Part shown: positions 1-13,120 of the stretch, piece by piece
Position numbering within the stretch: the stretch's first letter is position 1
Layout of the letters: each line of letters starts with the position of its first letter
Assembly: GCA_024734555.1 (NCBI GenBank)
Contig: JANPWX010000054.1
Location: 10,965,314-11,029,313 of the forward strand
Direction: 5' to 3'
Length of the DNA stretch: 64,000 bases
Source: Trochalopteron elliotii
Taxonomy: Eukaryota; Chordata; Aves; Passeriformes; Leiothrichidae
The notes under the pieces: model-generated
What the model was told of the DNA's origin: nothing
Database searches by the model: none
What the model saw: only the letters and a program-made list of their open reading frames with translations
Program-made: the position numbers and the translations under genes

Positions 1-1410
1 CCTCTTAGCTGCTCCACGGCCCACTGACCCTATGACAAGCTCTGAAGTCAATTAATTGGAGGGTGTCAGAGAACTGTCTGCTGAGGAGGCTCTGTGGGTG
101 CAGGATGCTGGCCAAATGTTCTCTGGTAGTGGGCATGTTTGTTTTAAAAGATGATGCTAACCTGAGCAGAAGGGCTGTTGCCACAGTCCTCTGGAGCACA
201 TCCCATTCTGCTCCCTTCTTGTGGCATCACCTAGAAATCTGCCCAAAAATCCTTGTCTCCATGGAGGAGTGCCCAGTTCCGCTGACCAGTCTCCTTCCTG
301 CCTTTGCAATCTCAGGGGCCAGGCAATGCCTGTGCCCAGCAGCCTGGGACCAAGCTGCCACCAGTTCATCTGGTAAAGAGGGAAAACTTGATGTAACACC
401 AGAGAGTGGCTGCAGTACAGGACTGCCTCTCAAGATTACTCGGTCCCAGTCCCTGGGCAATTCCCCAGCCATTCCCTAGCTTTCATGCTGACTCTTCTGG
501 TTGCACTGCTTTGTTTGGGATCTGGGCACACCTGGGTTCAGCAGGTAGAGAATTCTATTAGAAATGTGGATTGCTTACAGTGCAGCTCCCAGATTGCGAC
601 ATAGGGCTTCTTGCCTGCTGGCACATGCTTTCCTTCCTGCAACACGGATGACAGCAATCCCCAAGCCAGATACAGATTAAGCAACAGGCAAGTCTGATAG
701 GGGCTTTCATCCCTGCTCCTGTAAACGTAATCAGGCTTTCTGTTTGGAAAAGGCAAATCCAGAAGGCTCTGCGTAGCTGAGTAAATGAGAAGGAAATGCT
801 GAGAGCAGAACACCATGGCCATGTCTCACACAGCACTTGTGAGGCCACTGTGTGTTGTGTTGTTTGCCACTCGCTACACATTGGTCTCTTGGTGACAAGC
901 CCCTTCCTAAGAACATCCTCTTCAGCTACAGATGTGGGGATCTGTGGCACCTGCTGACAGATGCCCAGCAGGTCTGCAGTGGTTTCTCTTGGAAGCTCTG
1001 AAGAGATCACACCCTTCTGCATCTTCTTGTTGGGATCCCATCTCCTTCTACCCCCAGAAGGCCCCTGCAGCTGAGGCCCTGGCAGTGATTCTTGTGCTTC
1101 CATCTTGCCACAAGGAGATCCCGCTCGTCCTGCTGCTCGTGTCCAGAGCAGAGCTGGCTGCCTGGCAAATGCTGCTGTGCTGATCCTCCTCCTCCTCCCT
1201 CGACTAGTTGGCTAAATTCTCAGTAATTTCAATCTTGGAAATCCCCCTGGTGACTGGGAGGGGCATGGGTGGGACTCCAACCCAGTGTATCCTGTATGGA
1301 GAGGAACCTGCAGTTGGTGTGGGAATACAACCAGTGTACATACAGAGTAAATGGCTACAAATCCAATGGACTTTTTACAGTGTAATAAATACATCCTGTA
1401 AATGAATGTT
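1..1410 (+). other. Probable 3' UTR of an upstream gene
   Basis: No open reading frame here resembles a protein I know. The stretch ends with an AATAAA at 1384-1389, followed within about 20 bases by a GT-rich element, which is the arrangement of a vertebrate 3' end on the + strand. I infer the tail of a + strand gene whose coding part lies to the left. In human the gene upstream of NFKB2 is GBF1, so GBF1 is a candidate, but nothing in the sequence proves it. It could also be plain intergenic DNA with a chance polyA signal. Confidence 0.35.
1384..1389 (+). terminator. PolyA signal AATAAA
   Basis: Canonical hexamer followed by a GT-rich stretch at about 1405-1415. It would end a transcript entering from the left edge. 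Confidence 0.45.
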
Positions 1411-4400
1411 CTGGTGTTGCACTCCTTTTCTGTTATGGAACTTTGGCTCAGAGCTTTGGGAAAAGGGGAGCTTGCTTGTAAAGGTGTTGAGCCCCGGCTT
1501 CATGTACCGAGATCCTGCTCTGTCTCCAGAGAGTGCTCTGTCTGGAGGGAGCACAGGGGGACTTGTCAGCTCAGAGAGGGGGCTGCAATGGAGGTTAGCC
1601 ATCAAGGGACTCATCAGGAACGGTACCTGTCATGGACAAAGCAGAGCTGTAATAGCGAGATTGGCTCTTTCAGAGGGCAATAGCTTCACGTGGGCTGTAA
1701 AATTTCTGGTGGTACATTGGTGTAATCTCATGCACTATCAGGACTGAGGGCAGAGATGAGGGCTGAGGAGCAGGTGCTCTGCTCATCTGCTCATGGTGGC
1801 AGAACATAGACCTTGGTGATAACTCAGCTGACATTGGTGATTCTCTGATGAAGAAGAAATCCTTGTTTCCATGGACAGGACTTAAGAGTTGGAAAGGGCG
1901 TGAGAGATGCTGGGCTCTTCCAGGGCTAGTGCTTGCCATGGATTTGAAGGACTACACTTCCCTCCTGGTATTTTCTCCTTTGTTTCATGGCAAGATCCAC
2001 ACAGTGCCCTCAGAGCTGTGTGAGGCACCAGTGCCTTCCTATTCCAAGCGACTCCTACAGATTTGGTAAGGGGGTTAAAAACTTGGGAGTTTGTTTGAAT
2101 TGCATGAGAAAAGGTCTAAATATTGCATAATGGAAAAGTAATGTGCATACTAGGAAAGTCCTGTTAATAAATCCTGGTTCCCTAACCCCATTTGTACCAT
2201 TCCTGGAATATTTTCACTGCTGCAGCTGTCTCTCCCTCACCCTCCACTGCCTGTAGATTTTCTTTCCAGCCCCTAGATATTTTCATTTATGTTTTGAGTC
2301 CTTGTGCTGCTCATGGTTGCTTCTGTATCCAGCCCTGCCCTCTGTCTTGTCTTTCTGAGCCTTCACTTCTGTTTACAACTCTGTTTTTCTGCTTGTTGGA
2401 AGCTTTAGATTATTAACTCTTTGTAAACCATTGTTGAGTGCCTCAATGTCAGGACTGCTGCCCTCTGACCGCCAGGTGGTCCTCTGACTTTGTGGGGTGG
2501 TGTCAGCTAATAGCAAAGCTCCATTTTGCCAGCTGCCTTCAGATGGCTGTTTTGGGCATATGCAATGTTTTAACCTGTGTTTGCAAACCCAGCTTCTACT
2601 GAGAGCATTACATCTTAACTCAGACAGTTACGGTGCAAAGCAAAAGCCACCCGAGAGAACTGCAGGAAGTGGGACTAGAATGGAAGGAATGTTGACTGGA
2701 AAGACAGAATTGCACTTTTGAACAGTTTTCACTAGACTGTAAATAGGAATGGACTGGAAAACCAGAAAAATAAATTTTTGAATGTTTGGATTTTGCAAGA
2801 GTGAGGTTTAATGTCACAGAGGAAAAAAAAATCAGGGAAAGTACTGAACTGAAAGGAGATCAGAATCAAGTGACAGGTACCCTGTGCTACCTGATATGTT
2901 TATCAGTAAGTCTCCTGAACTCTATTTGTAAGTTAAATTACATAAAAGCTGGTCATACTACTAATGGCTGCTGGCAAGGAATGGTGTTTACAACAATACC
3001 CCTGAGATTCGTCCTAGCATATACTTTTTCTAGTCTTGGACTTTCTCATTTTTCTCAGGGTCTGACAGTATTTTCCAGAGGAGGCTGAACAGACATCACT
3101 GTGTTTTGGATTTACCTGCCTCTTCTGTTCCCATTTACATCAAGGACTTCTACTGCCAAAACAGAATAGAAATATGTACTGGGATTTAGTATGTGCCTGT
3201 AGAATACTTTACTGTGGAGGTGGTTCCTCATTGGTATGAAGCTTACTAGTGTGAGAAGTCCTATGGAATGATAAGCCCTGGCCGTAAAACATAGATTTGG
3301 CACTGAAACTTGTGAAACAGAAGCACTGCTGCTTTTAGTTTCAATTTAAAAATCGGATCTGAGCATATTCCAAAGGTCTGTAAGAAAGATTTCCACGAAG
3401 TATCAACACTGAGTTGGCTTTTTAGAAAGTTACCTTCAGTCCTATAAATGCCAGCTGTTGAACCCCTCTGGAAAAATTTATACCTGTTACAGAGGCTGAT
3501 GTGTTCTGAAGCGACTGTGCCCGGCATTTTCGGCCGCTTGTGCTTCTCGCCTGTGGCCCCGGAGTGATCCGAGCCCTGCCGAGGCTGCTGGGGGCGGCAG
3601 TCCCGGCGCAGCGGGCGCTGTTCCCACTGTCCGTGTGGTGTGGAGGCTGCCGGGAGAGGGAGGGCCAGGCCTGCTGCCTGCTGCCCGACAGGAATGCACG
3701 GGGCAGCTTTGGGAGCACCACCGGCTCGGGAGCAAAGTTCTGCAGTGCAACTCTTGCCCCGAACTGATGGGCTGATCAGCAAGGAGAGACCTGGGCCTGT
3801 GAGGAGGCTGCTTGGAGCGCGACTGAACGCAGAGGATGATGAGATCCCCCAAGACTACAGGTCCCAGTGTGCAGTACTGCTCCTGCGGTTGTGTAAGCAG
3901 CACCCTGGCCCCGCGGCGGCGGTGGGCAGCCAGGGCTTCTCTCCGACACAGGCCAGGCCGGAGCTGTCCCCGGCAGCTGCTCTCTGCAGAAGGCAAAGGC
4001 AACGTGCAGGCTTTATGAGCACCAGATGCTCGAGGGGTGTGCACACCCTTTGGCGACACAGGATGTGTTAGGACTTGAAAACACATCTCCACAAGCAGCC
4101 AGGGGGCAAGAGGGCAAGTTATTGCTGAGTTCCCAATAGGGAAATGGCATGGCTGTGGCCTTATCGCAGCCCTGCTTCTCTGCCAGGGGAAGTTGTGCTT
4201 CCTTTCCTCACGTTTTCTGCATAAGAAAAATGGAAATTTCTCTGGGCAGCAGGGTTGGCGGCTGGCTGCTAAACTTAATCCCTAGTTGTAGAAAGCGTCT
4301 GGGAACAGTGAACAAGGTAACTGGGTCAGGAGTGTGCACAGGCAGTGGCTGGCAGTGTGGCTGCAGCCATTTAGTGAGAGCACAAGGTCAGTCACTCCTG

Positions 4401-4739
4401 GGGTGCAAATGGAGCCTTGTCCTCAGGAGGGAACGCTGAGCCCCATGGAAGAAGAGTGAACTGAACAAGGTCTTCTCTGCCTGGCCCCTTCCTGTCGCAG
4501 TACCTCCTGCCTCGTCTATTGACAGTACCCTTTGGGCCACGCTTACAGGAGCGCACACTTTCGCAGATGTGGGCCCAGAGCTGGTGTTTTGGGCAGAGAC
4601 AGCATCACTTGGAGCTGAGGGGAGTGAGACCCCCAGCCCTGCAGCCGGCTGCCGATGCCCGAGTCAGCATTGGCAAAAGCTGTTGGTGTCCCCAGCTCCG
4701 GGGAGGGGTGTTGGCTGCTAAGCTGTGCCTGCCCTCCCT
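1411..4739. other. Intergenic stretch, no gene seen
   Basis: The reading frames here are short and unlike any family I recognise. A second AATAAA lies at 2769-2774 (+), in an A/T-rich stretch, and could be a distal polyA site. Bases 3520-3990 are distinctly GC- and CpG-richer than their surroundings and keep long open frames on both strands. Those frames are proline-, arginine- and alanine-rich, as expected from base composition alone. Confidence 0.5.
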
Positions 4740-4851
4740 TGCGCTCTGCGAGAGCCTGTCCCTCTCTCAGCCGAGCGCGCTGTGGGGCCGCCCGCGCCGC
4801 GGACCCGGCGTTCCCGGCTCCGTGCCGCCCTGCTCCGCGGCTGCCCTCCCC
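4740..4851 (+). promoter_or_regulatory. CpG-rich promoter/5' UTR of the TMEM150A-type gene
   Basis: CpG-dense sequence directly before an assembly gap and about 400 bases upstream of the first visible coding exon. No TATA box is visible. The position suggests the proximal promoter or 5' UTR; the start site itself is hidden in the gap. Confidence 0.5.
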
Positions 4852-5247
4852 NNNNNNNNNNNNNNNNNNNNNNNNNNNNNNNNNNNNNNNNNNNNNNNNN
4901 NNNNNNNNNNNNNNNNNNNNNNNNNNNNNNNNNNNNNNNNNNNNNNNNNNNNNNNNNNNNNNNNNNNNNNNNNNNNNNNNNNNNNNNNNNNNNNNNNNNN
5001 NNNNNNNNNNNNNNNNNNNNNNNNNNNNNNNNNNNNNNNNNNNNNNNNNNNNNNNNNNNNNNNNNNNNNNNNNNNNNNNNNNNNNNNNNNNNNNNNNNNN
5101 NNNNNNNNNNNNNNNNNNNNNNNNNNNNNNNNNNNNNNNNNNNNNNNNNNNNNNNNNNNNNNNNNNNNNNNNNNNNNNNNNNNNNNNNNNNNNNNNNNNN
5201 NNNNNNNNNNNNNNNNNNNNNNNNNNNNNNNNNNNNNNNNNNNNNNN
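4852..5247. other. Assembly gap (396 N)
   Basis: Run of 396 N. It hides the start codon and first few residues of the TMEM150A-type gene. Both flanks are very GC-rich. Confidence 1.
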
Positions 5248-8200
5248 GCCTGGGGGATCCTGCCCGTCACGCTGCCCGCCTTCACCATCACCGGCATGTG
5301 GATCGTGTGAGTGCCGCGGGGTCGCCGCCAGCCCCCCACCCACGGGCGCTGGGGCCGGGGGCCGGGCCGGATGCTCCGGGATAACTGAGGGCCGGGGGTT
5401 GGAGGATGCTCTGGAGTGGGATACTGCGAGGCGGGATGCAGCGGGCAGAGGTTGCGGGGAGCCGCTGTTCCCGGTCATGTTGGGGCACTTCTGGACACTC
5501 AGGGGCTCCCACACCTCCACGAACCCCCAGGCCGCCCTGCGTGGTCCCCGCGTCCCCTTGCAGCAGCGCTGGCGTGTACCTCCCTGTCCTTACATCCCTG
5601 ACACCCTGTGGAATCGCGTGCCTCTGTCCCTGCTGAGTGCGGCTGACGCTCAGGTGGCTCGGGAACGGCATCGGGGGCCACGCCACCAGCCCAGGTACTG
5701 CAGCGCCGGGGCTGTAGTGCCTACATGGGCATCCATCCCATGTGGTGGATGGATGGAAAGGCCTTGTTCTAGTAGAGGCTGTGTCACTTGGGTGAACTGT
5801 ACTAGTCCACCCCAGCAGTCCCTTTCTCAGGCCTTAACACTGGTGAGCAGTAGATGAAGGACTTTTCTCAAAGGCACCAAGAGGTTCAATACAGGTGGTG
5901 GGACTTCCTGTGGTGTGGGATGGAGCAAATGCACCCCATTATGCATGAAGGTTCCTCCAAGAGCTTCCCTCTGAGGTATCACCTGTCCTACTTCACAACA
6001 AAGCCGAATGTTGAACCTGCTGCTAGGAACTTAGGCTCCAAGTTTTTTCCTTAGACACCTTGCAAAGCACAGGCTGTCACCTGTGAGTGACCCTGAGGGG
6101 CAGATGCCCCTCCAGACCAGAACAGCACAGGTGGGACTTGCTGCTTATGGTCCTCACAGCCTGAGCTACCCTGAGAGTGGCCCTTTTGGAGACCTGTGCT
6201 GGGAGATGGCTCGGTGAGGGGTCTGCTCCTTGGTGGCTGGGGGTGCTGTTCCTTGGTTTCCTTCACCTGTCCTGCTCTTTGCCTCTGTTCTGGGACCATC
6301 CTTTTTGCAGCCCAGCTGTTACACGGCCAGCTCGGGAAGGAGAGGAGTTTTCATACTGGTGTTGGGGCCTATTTTTAACCTGACCTGTTCAAAACCACCA
6401 GTGATTTGAGCAGCAGGGTGCTGCTGCTGCTGGGCAGGAGGGCTCCTCGATGACTGGGGTGGGGGGCCATGAGGCTGAGACCCCTTGGGGTGAAGCAGGA
6501 TGCATGTCTTGTTACACTGATTGAGACACAAGGGTGAAATGCTTGGGGGAGCTGATCTGCCCATAATGCCCTCCCAACACTCTGGCTACTTTTCCAGACT
6601 CCTTTTAGCTCCATACTGGCCAGCCAGGGGCTCTGGGCAGCAGGGCAGCCCAGCACCAATGGGTGGCACCCAGCACAGCTGTAGGCTGGTGGAGAGCCCC
6701 AGTGCCAAGGCATACCAGGGAGGCTCTGTGACAGAGCAGTGCCCCAGAGCCCCTGGAGCACAGCAGCACGATGGAGAAGAGGCTGCACAGAAGCAGCTGC
6801 GCTGAACTGGAGCAGGAGATGGCTCTCAGCAGGGATGGGGGTACAAGGCAGGGGAACCTGGTCCCAGCAGTGCGAGTTCTGCAGAGCATGTGCTCATGCA
6901 CTTGTTTTTCTTTTTCCTGCTTTGTAAGGCTGGGAGGTGCCACAGGATGAGTGCTGGCCCCTGGCAGGCAGTAAAGGCTTGTATACTCTGCTCTGGCAGC
7001 CAGTCCCTGGGGCTGCTCTGGGTGCTGGCAGGGAATGGGGATGCAGGGAGGCGGGTGGCTATGGTAACCCTGTTGTTATCTCGCCTCCAGATATGCCATG
7101 GCACTGTCCAACAACCACATCTGCCCTGTCCACAACTGGTAAGGCCTGGGGAGAAGCAGGGGCTTTTTGGCACATCCTGGCTTGATTCAGCACCTCATAA
7201 TGCCAAGTTTCTCCATACCTGTCCCACTTGAAGTATGCCAAGCTGTGCCAGACCACTGAGCAGCTGAAGCACTCCCTGCACTATGACTGTGCTGAAAGGG
7301 GGTTGGGGATGATGGGAGAGGTGGGAGCATTAAAGGGGCACAGACACACCTTCTTCCCCAGCAGATGTGGTGGGGATGGGGTGCAAATGCCACAGGGCAC
7401 GTGCCTCCTGCCCAGCTGAGTGCCTTTTGTGAGCAGAACAGCTTGGGGATGAGTTGCTGTCAGGGCTGGGCTGCCCTCCCTCCCTTGCCCAGGCTCGCCT
7501 GTGGTAACGGCTGCCCTGGTGAACAGTCCAGCCTCGCTCCAAACCAGGCAGAGAGAAGGAGGCCATTGAAAAAACACAGCATGGAGAAAGTATGAAAATA
7601 AGTGGTCAGGAATTACAGAGGGCTATGTGTCTCCATGGAAAAGGTTGTGACTTGATTGCTTCAGGCTAAATCTGGCAGTGCCAGGGGGATGGGATGGTCC
7701 TGCAGCACCCGGACACCCCTTGGGCAGAGCTGCCTGCAACACCCCCAGATGGGGGATGAGGCGTGGAAGAGACAAGGGCTGGGAAAAGAAACACTGTTTG
7801 GTCTCTTGGCAACTCCTTCTGCAGGGTTTTTGGCTTGTAGTGTCGCCTTAAAAATCCGCCCAGAAAGATCCATGTTAGTTTAATTCTTGCTGGAGTGTTT
7901 GAAGGAGTAAAAAAAAAAAACAAACCTGCTGCCATTTCCTGCCTGATGGCTGATTCTGCCCTGGGAAGAATATGTGTGTCGGGTTGTCTCTGCCTCACAG
8001 CCAGCCCTTAATGACGAATAACGCTTCCCGGCCTTAGGCTGCTTGCTTTAAACATAATAATAATAAAAAAAACCCCTCCCAAACCAAACACGACCCCAAG
8101 AGCAGCCTTTGAGGAGGCAGTGGGGCTCCACAACTCGCCTGGGTTTAGTGGTTGGAAAACAAAGCTACCAGTAAACTGAGGAGACTGAAAAAACATTAGA

Positions 8201-11200
8201 GCCCAGCCCTTTCCAAAACGGCTTTTTTAACCATTTTCTTGCTGGAGGTGGTGGATGGACAGCCTGGGTGAGGGACAGGGCAGCACTGTCCCCCCACAGC
8301 TCCCCCCACAACATTGTCCCCCCTCGGTCCTCCCCCCAGTGTGGGACTTGGGGTGTCTGAAGAGGCCCTTTGGGATAGAGAACTTTGCTCTCACTGCTTG
8401 TAGAGTGAGCAGGAGGTCCCACTAGGCCATGCCAGGCAGAGGTGCTGTATGCCTGGGTGATGCTGCAGCAAAGAGGCACCCAAAACCCCACTTCCAGTGT
8501 GTGCCAGCTCCTGGGAGAGCTGTGAGGGTGAGGATGCATAAGTCCCCTTGGTGGGGGTTTGGTTAGGGTTGCAGGCAGCAGCTGTGGTACAGGAAGGGCT
8601 GGTAAGATCTCGGGGTGCCTGGACTCACGGGGTCTGTGGGTGTAGGAGGTGCTCCCAGGGCACTGTGGTGGGTGCAGGCAGCAGAGCCCTGCCCAGCCCG
8701 GCAGTGCTGAGACCACCCTGGGTGCACTGCTGGTGTGCCTGGCTCCAGGGCAGCCTGGGGACTGACTCTGGTCATGTTGTCCCTCAGGCAGTGCCTCCCA
8801 GCTCCTTCCCTCCCTCCCAGATTCGGTGGCACTGCCTTGGGGGTGTCTGTGGCTGTGGGGGCCATTTCCCACACAGCTCAGCATTCCAACCCATCCCCTG
8901 CAAACCTGGAGCTGTCAGTGGCTGCGTGCCCGGCTTCACTGGTGCTTCCATCCCAGGAATATCTGAGGGGGCTGGCAGGTGGGTGCTCCTGCTCCTGTCT
9001 GGGTGTGAGGCTGCCTAAACCCCCAGAGCCCACATCCCGGCCCGTGCAGCCTCTGCCCTGCCATGGCCTCTCCCTCACAGGCTCTGGGTGAGCAGCAGAG
9101 CCAGCAGGCAGGGAACAGGCTGTGGAAACACAGGCGTGATGTTACCTGTCGGGCAGTGGGTCACTCCCTGGACCGTGTGGGCACATCCCTGGGTCTGGTC
9201 TGCACTCACTGCAGAAGTACTCAGGTGCCCTTGCAGGACCTGTGGGCAGGAGACAGGAGGCAGCATCTCAGCTCTCCTAACCTGTCCCTTTGCTGCCGGC
9301 AGGAGTTATAACCAGTCATGTGACATGGATGGCCCCAGCTCCTGCTGCACGCTGGATCACATCCCCCTTGTCAGGTGAGCAGCCTCAGCGGGGCAGCACG
9401 GGCAGAGCTGCTCTGAGACCCCTCCAGGGCAGCCCAGGAGGGTGTCCTGAGGAGGGAGCCAAGCAGACACCGCAGTGCCCCCTGTCTGAGGGCTCCGTGG
9501 GTCTTGTTTGTCCCCACAGCAAGTGTGGCACCCTGCCTCCCGAGAGCTGCTTCTTCAGCCTCATCTGCAGCCTGGGCTCCTTCATGGGTGAGTGCCTGCT
9601 GCTGGGGAAGCAGGGCTGGGACAGGCTGCCCTGCACCCACCCTGGCATGGGGCAGCAGTGGGATGAGGGGGCTGAAGCCAATGACAGGGCTGTGTTTCCC
9701 TCCCGCAGTCATCCTGGTGGGGCTGCTGCGCTACGCCCACCTCCTGGAGCGCCTGGGGCCATCCCTCCTCAACACCCTGGGCCTGGCTGCTGGCTGGGTC
9801 TGCGCTGCTGGCCTCACCATGGTTGGCAACTTTCAGGTAAGGCATCTCCTCAGGAGTCCCTGGGGTAGGGGGGCAGGGGAGAGCTTTGGCTGAAGCAGGG
9901 CGATGGCTGTGCTCAGCAGGGTAGGTTGTTTCTGTCCAGCCTCCCATCCATACAGTCCTTCCCTTTCCTGAGTCAGTGCTGTGCTTCCCAGGGTGCTGGG
10001 AGTCCTCTTTGTGTATTCATAGTTCAAGTCCAGATTAAGCTGCTAGTTTTGGTTTAACCCTTACCTGAGGTGAGCCCCCTCTGCACTGTCTGTCCTCTCC
10101 ATGGGCACGTGCAAGGGCAGGGACATGCTGTTCAGGCTGCTCCTGATCCTGATCCTGCCCAGGGGGTGATGCCAGGAAACGGCTGGGGCAGAGCCTGTGC
10201 TCACAGGGACCGGAGCGGGCCCAGGCTTGGCAGCACAGGGCTGCTCAGCCCCTGCCTGCACTGCCAGCACCGGCCTCCCGGCAGCTGCCTGAGGCAGCCA
10301 GGCCCTCCTGCTTGGCAGGAAGGAGGCTGCTGCCCACGCCAGCCCCGGAGAAGCTTTGCAGGCCCCAATCCCCCTTGTGCCCCAGCCACGGTGAGCGGCG
10401 CTGGGCTATGACCCTTGGGAGGGGTGCAGGCAGTCCCTGATGTTGCTCAGGGCAGAGGGCAGCCCCTGGGCACAGCAGGGCTGCTGGCCCATGGATAAAA
10501 TAAACTGAGCTCTTTGAGATCCCAGCAGTAGATGTTGGATCCAAGTCTGCTCTTCAGCCAGGAGTCAGGCACAGGGTGAGCTGCCTGGACCTGCTCCCAG
10601 CACTGTCTGCACCCATCGCTGGGCAGGAGTCCAACTCCTAGGGCAGAGTCGTGCTGTGATAGGCAGTGTCCCAGGGTGCTGGCACTGATAGTCTCTTCCC
10701 CACAGGTGGATCACGCCAAGGTGCTACACTACATTGGGGCAGGGGTGGCCTTTCCCACCAGCATGCTGTTCCTGCTCCTGCAGTCCATCCTCACCTACCG
10801 CATGGCCAAAACCCGCGGGCAGTACTGGACCGGCCACTTGCGCAGCATCCTCACCACTGTGGCCTTCTTCACCCTCGTCTTCAGTATCCTGCAGGCTGTG
10901 GGAAGAAGACTGGGAATAGGCTCGGTGAAGGGTGGTCCTCACGGTGGGGTATGTGCCCCATATTCTCTCCCCTTTGGTCTGGCAATGAGGCCTGATGCCA
11001 GGAGAGGAGCTGGGCAGGGCACTGAGGGTGGGCAGCTCCCTGCAGGTGTAGGCTGGAGGAGCAGCAGTACCTGGGCTGGGCACGGGCTGAGGAGGGGAAG
11101 GGATGCTGGTGGGTGTCTCTTGGAGTGCCCCAAACCAGCCCTGCCCTGGCTGCTGCAGCCCAGCCACTGCTGCAGGCTCCACACACTACCCAGGTCTGGT

Positions 11201-12915
11201 TAATTGTTGGGGTTTTTTAATGGGATAAAAGTATTTTGAGCCCTTGGCAATGCGAAGTCCATCTCTCTGACTGAAGCTGAGTACAAAAGCACTGTGTGCA
11301 GGTGCCAGGTGGGTGCATGGCAGCACTTCTGCCAGCCAGAACTTCCAGGCACTTGCCAGCCAACCTGCTCGTGGGACAAGAAAGGCCTTGGTGAGCAGGT
11401 ACTGGGGTCTGCAAACACTTTACCAGGGAGGGAGGGCATGGCATCAGGCAGGCTGGAGCTCAAAGAATGATTCCAAGTGTATGGCTGGGGAGTGAGGAGC
11501 TTATTTGGGACTGAGGTTAGGGATAAATTGGGAAACAAGGTAGTGGTTATTGGGCAGGAAGGGGAAAAAATTATGCGGTGTCCATGGGTCCCAAATAGGC
11601 TGGCTGGGGTCTGGCTGAGCTGAGCAGCACAAGAGGAGCCTGGGGGTGCTAGTGGGCCTGGCACATATCAGCTGGGTCCTGCTCTGTCACCACAGCAGGC
11701 AGGCAGGCTGGGAAGCAGGCAGGGAGCTGGGAAAGGCAGGACTGCTGCAGGGCCGTGCCAGCTGGGAGGGACAGGAAGGGCATGTAAGGACAAGGAAGAC
11801 AGGACTGGTGCCCATCTGCTGTGGCCATCGTGCTCTGTAAGCTCTGGGGACTGGCAGTGGGCAAGCAGTGAGCTGTGGTGAGAGCAGTGTGAGGAAAGGG
11901 CTGGGATCTTTCCTGATGGGATGGGGGGAATGAGCAGAGGGCTCTACACTGTACAGGTCAGGTCCCTGCTTTTGCAGCTCTCCCAGATCTTGGTCTCACT
12001 TGCAGAAGGCATGGTGCTGCTGGAGGCTTCACCTGGAGGGATATACATGCCTCCACCCCTCACCCACAGTAGCCCTTGCAATAGGTTTCCCTGAAGATTT
12101 TTGTTGGGGATGAGAGAAGAATAAAGAAATTCCAGTAGTGGTAGGATCTGGAGAAGTGGGAGCAGGCTCTCTCTCTGGGGTGGGCCAGCCTGCAGCACAG
12201 AAGGACAGGAGGTGCTGTAGGACTGGGATGCAACAATCCTAACCCTGTTTCAAAGGTTGAATTTCATCATCTTTGACTGCATCCTGTCAAAGGGGAGGAT
12301 GGGGACTACCAGCCTGGCTTGAGGAAGCAGCAGGGAGTGTGGGGAAGTTGAGGCATCTGGGCACCTGGCTTGCACTGAGACCTGCAGCCTGAGCTCCTCC
12401 TGCCCCGGCCTCTTCAGATAATCCCAGCCTGGCATCAGTGCCATGATTTAGCAAGGCTGGTTTGGGCATGTGTGCCACTGTTTCACCCGTGCCAGGGCTC
12501 TCCTACTGCTGGGAGAAGCACATGGGTGTTTTTTAGTATTAGGAGTGGTGATGTGTTTCCTGCAGAGGATGGGTACTCACGTCCACCCCAGCATGTGGTA
12601 ACAGTGGGACGTAGTCCTCCATGGGGTGGTTGGGGTTCATCTGTACTTTCCTTGACTGGGATACCCTCAGGTGGTGTGTTCTTCATCCAGGAGAGCTTTG
12701 TGCTACAGCACGTGGCTGCCTTGTGTGAGTGGATGTTCATCATTGATGTCCTGGTTTTCTACGGCACGTTCACCTTTGAGTTTGGGGCCATCTCCACAGA
12801 CACCTTCCTGGTCCTGCTGAAAGCCAGCCGGGCCCCCAAGAGTTACAAAGGCGAGAGCAGCCTGTCCAGTACAGCCCACATCCACAGCCATGTGGAGGGC
12901 CTGGCTATGGCCTGA
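5248..12915 (+). CDS. TMEM150A: TMEM150A-type six-pass membrane protein (5' end in gap)
   Basis: Seven exons: 5248-5306, 7091-7138, 9303-9374, 9520-9587, 9709-9836, 10706-10883 and 12671-12915. All join in phase and give 265 visible residues plus a stop; the family is about 271 long, so only the first two to four residues are lost in the gap. It belongs to the DRAM/TMEM150 (Frag1/Sfk1-like) family. Visible marks include GILPVTLPAFTITGMWIV (first membrane segment), CPVHNWSYNQSC with an NQS glycosylation sequon, a CC pair, SKCG..PPESC, VGNFQVDHA, LHYIGAGVAFP and AALCEW near the last membrane segment. The extracellular cysteines match TMEM150A rather than TMEM150B or C. Family knowledge: TMEM150A is a plasma-membrane protein that tunes PI4KIIIalpha complexes and phosphoinositide levels. 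The donor after 10883 (GTATCC) is weak. The paralogue call is good, but true orthology to mammalian TMEM150A is uncertain because the human gene is not beside NFKB2. Confidence 0.9.
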
Positions 12916-13002
12916 CCCCCACAGGAGGCAGCCCACAGTGGAGACCCCAAATTGGGCTCTGACAGTGACTCCCCACCTTGAATATCTCTGAAAACCCCGC
13001 TG

Positions 13003-13017
13003 CTGTGTGTGTGTTTC

Positions 13018-13072
<55 letters not shown>

Positions 13073-13083
13073 CTGTGTGTGTT

Positions 13084-13120
<37 letters not shown>

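Noticed and set aside
3487..4092. 201-codon - strand frame in a GC-rich patch
   Set aside because: Pro/Arg/Ser-rich, overlapped by open frames on the other strand, and no family match from memory.
4519..5857. Long frames crossing the N gaps (also at 17.5-19.3 kb and 36.8-37.8 kb)
   Set aside because: Their length comes from N counted as open codons.
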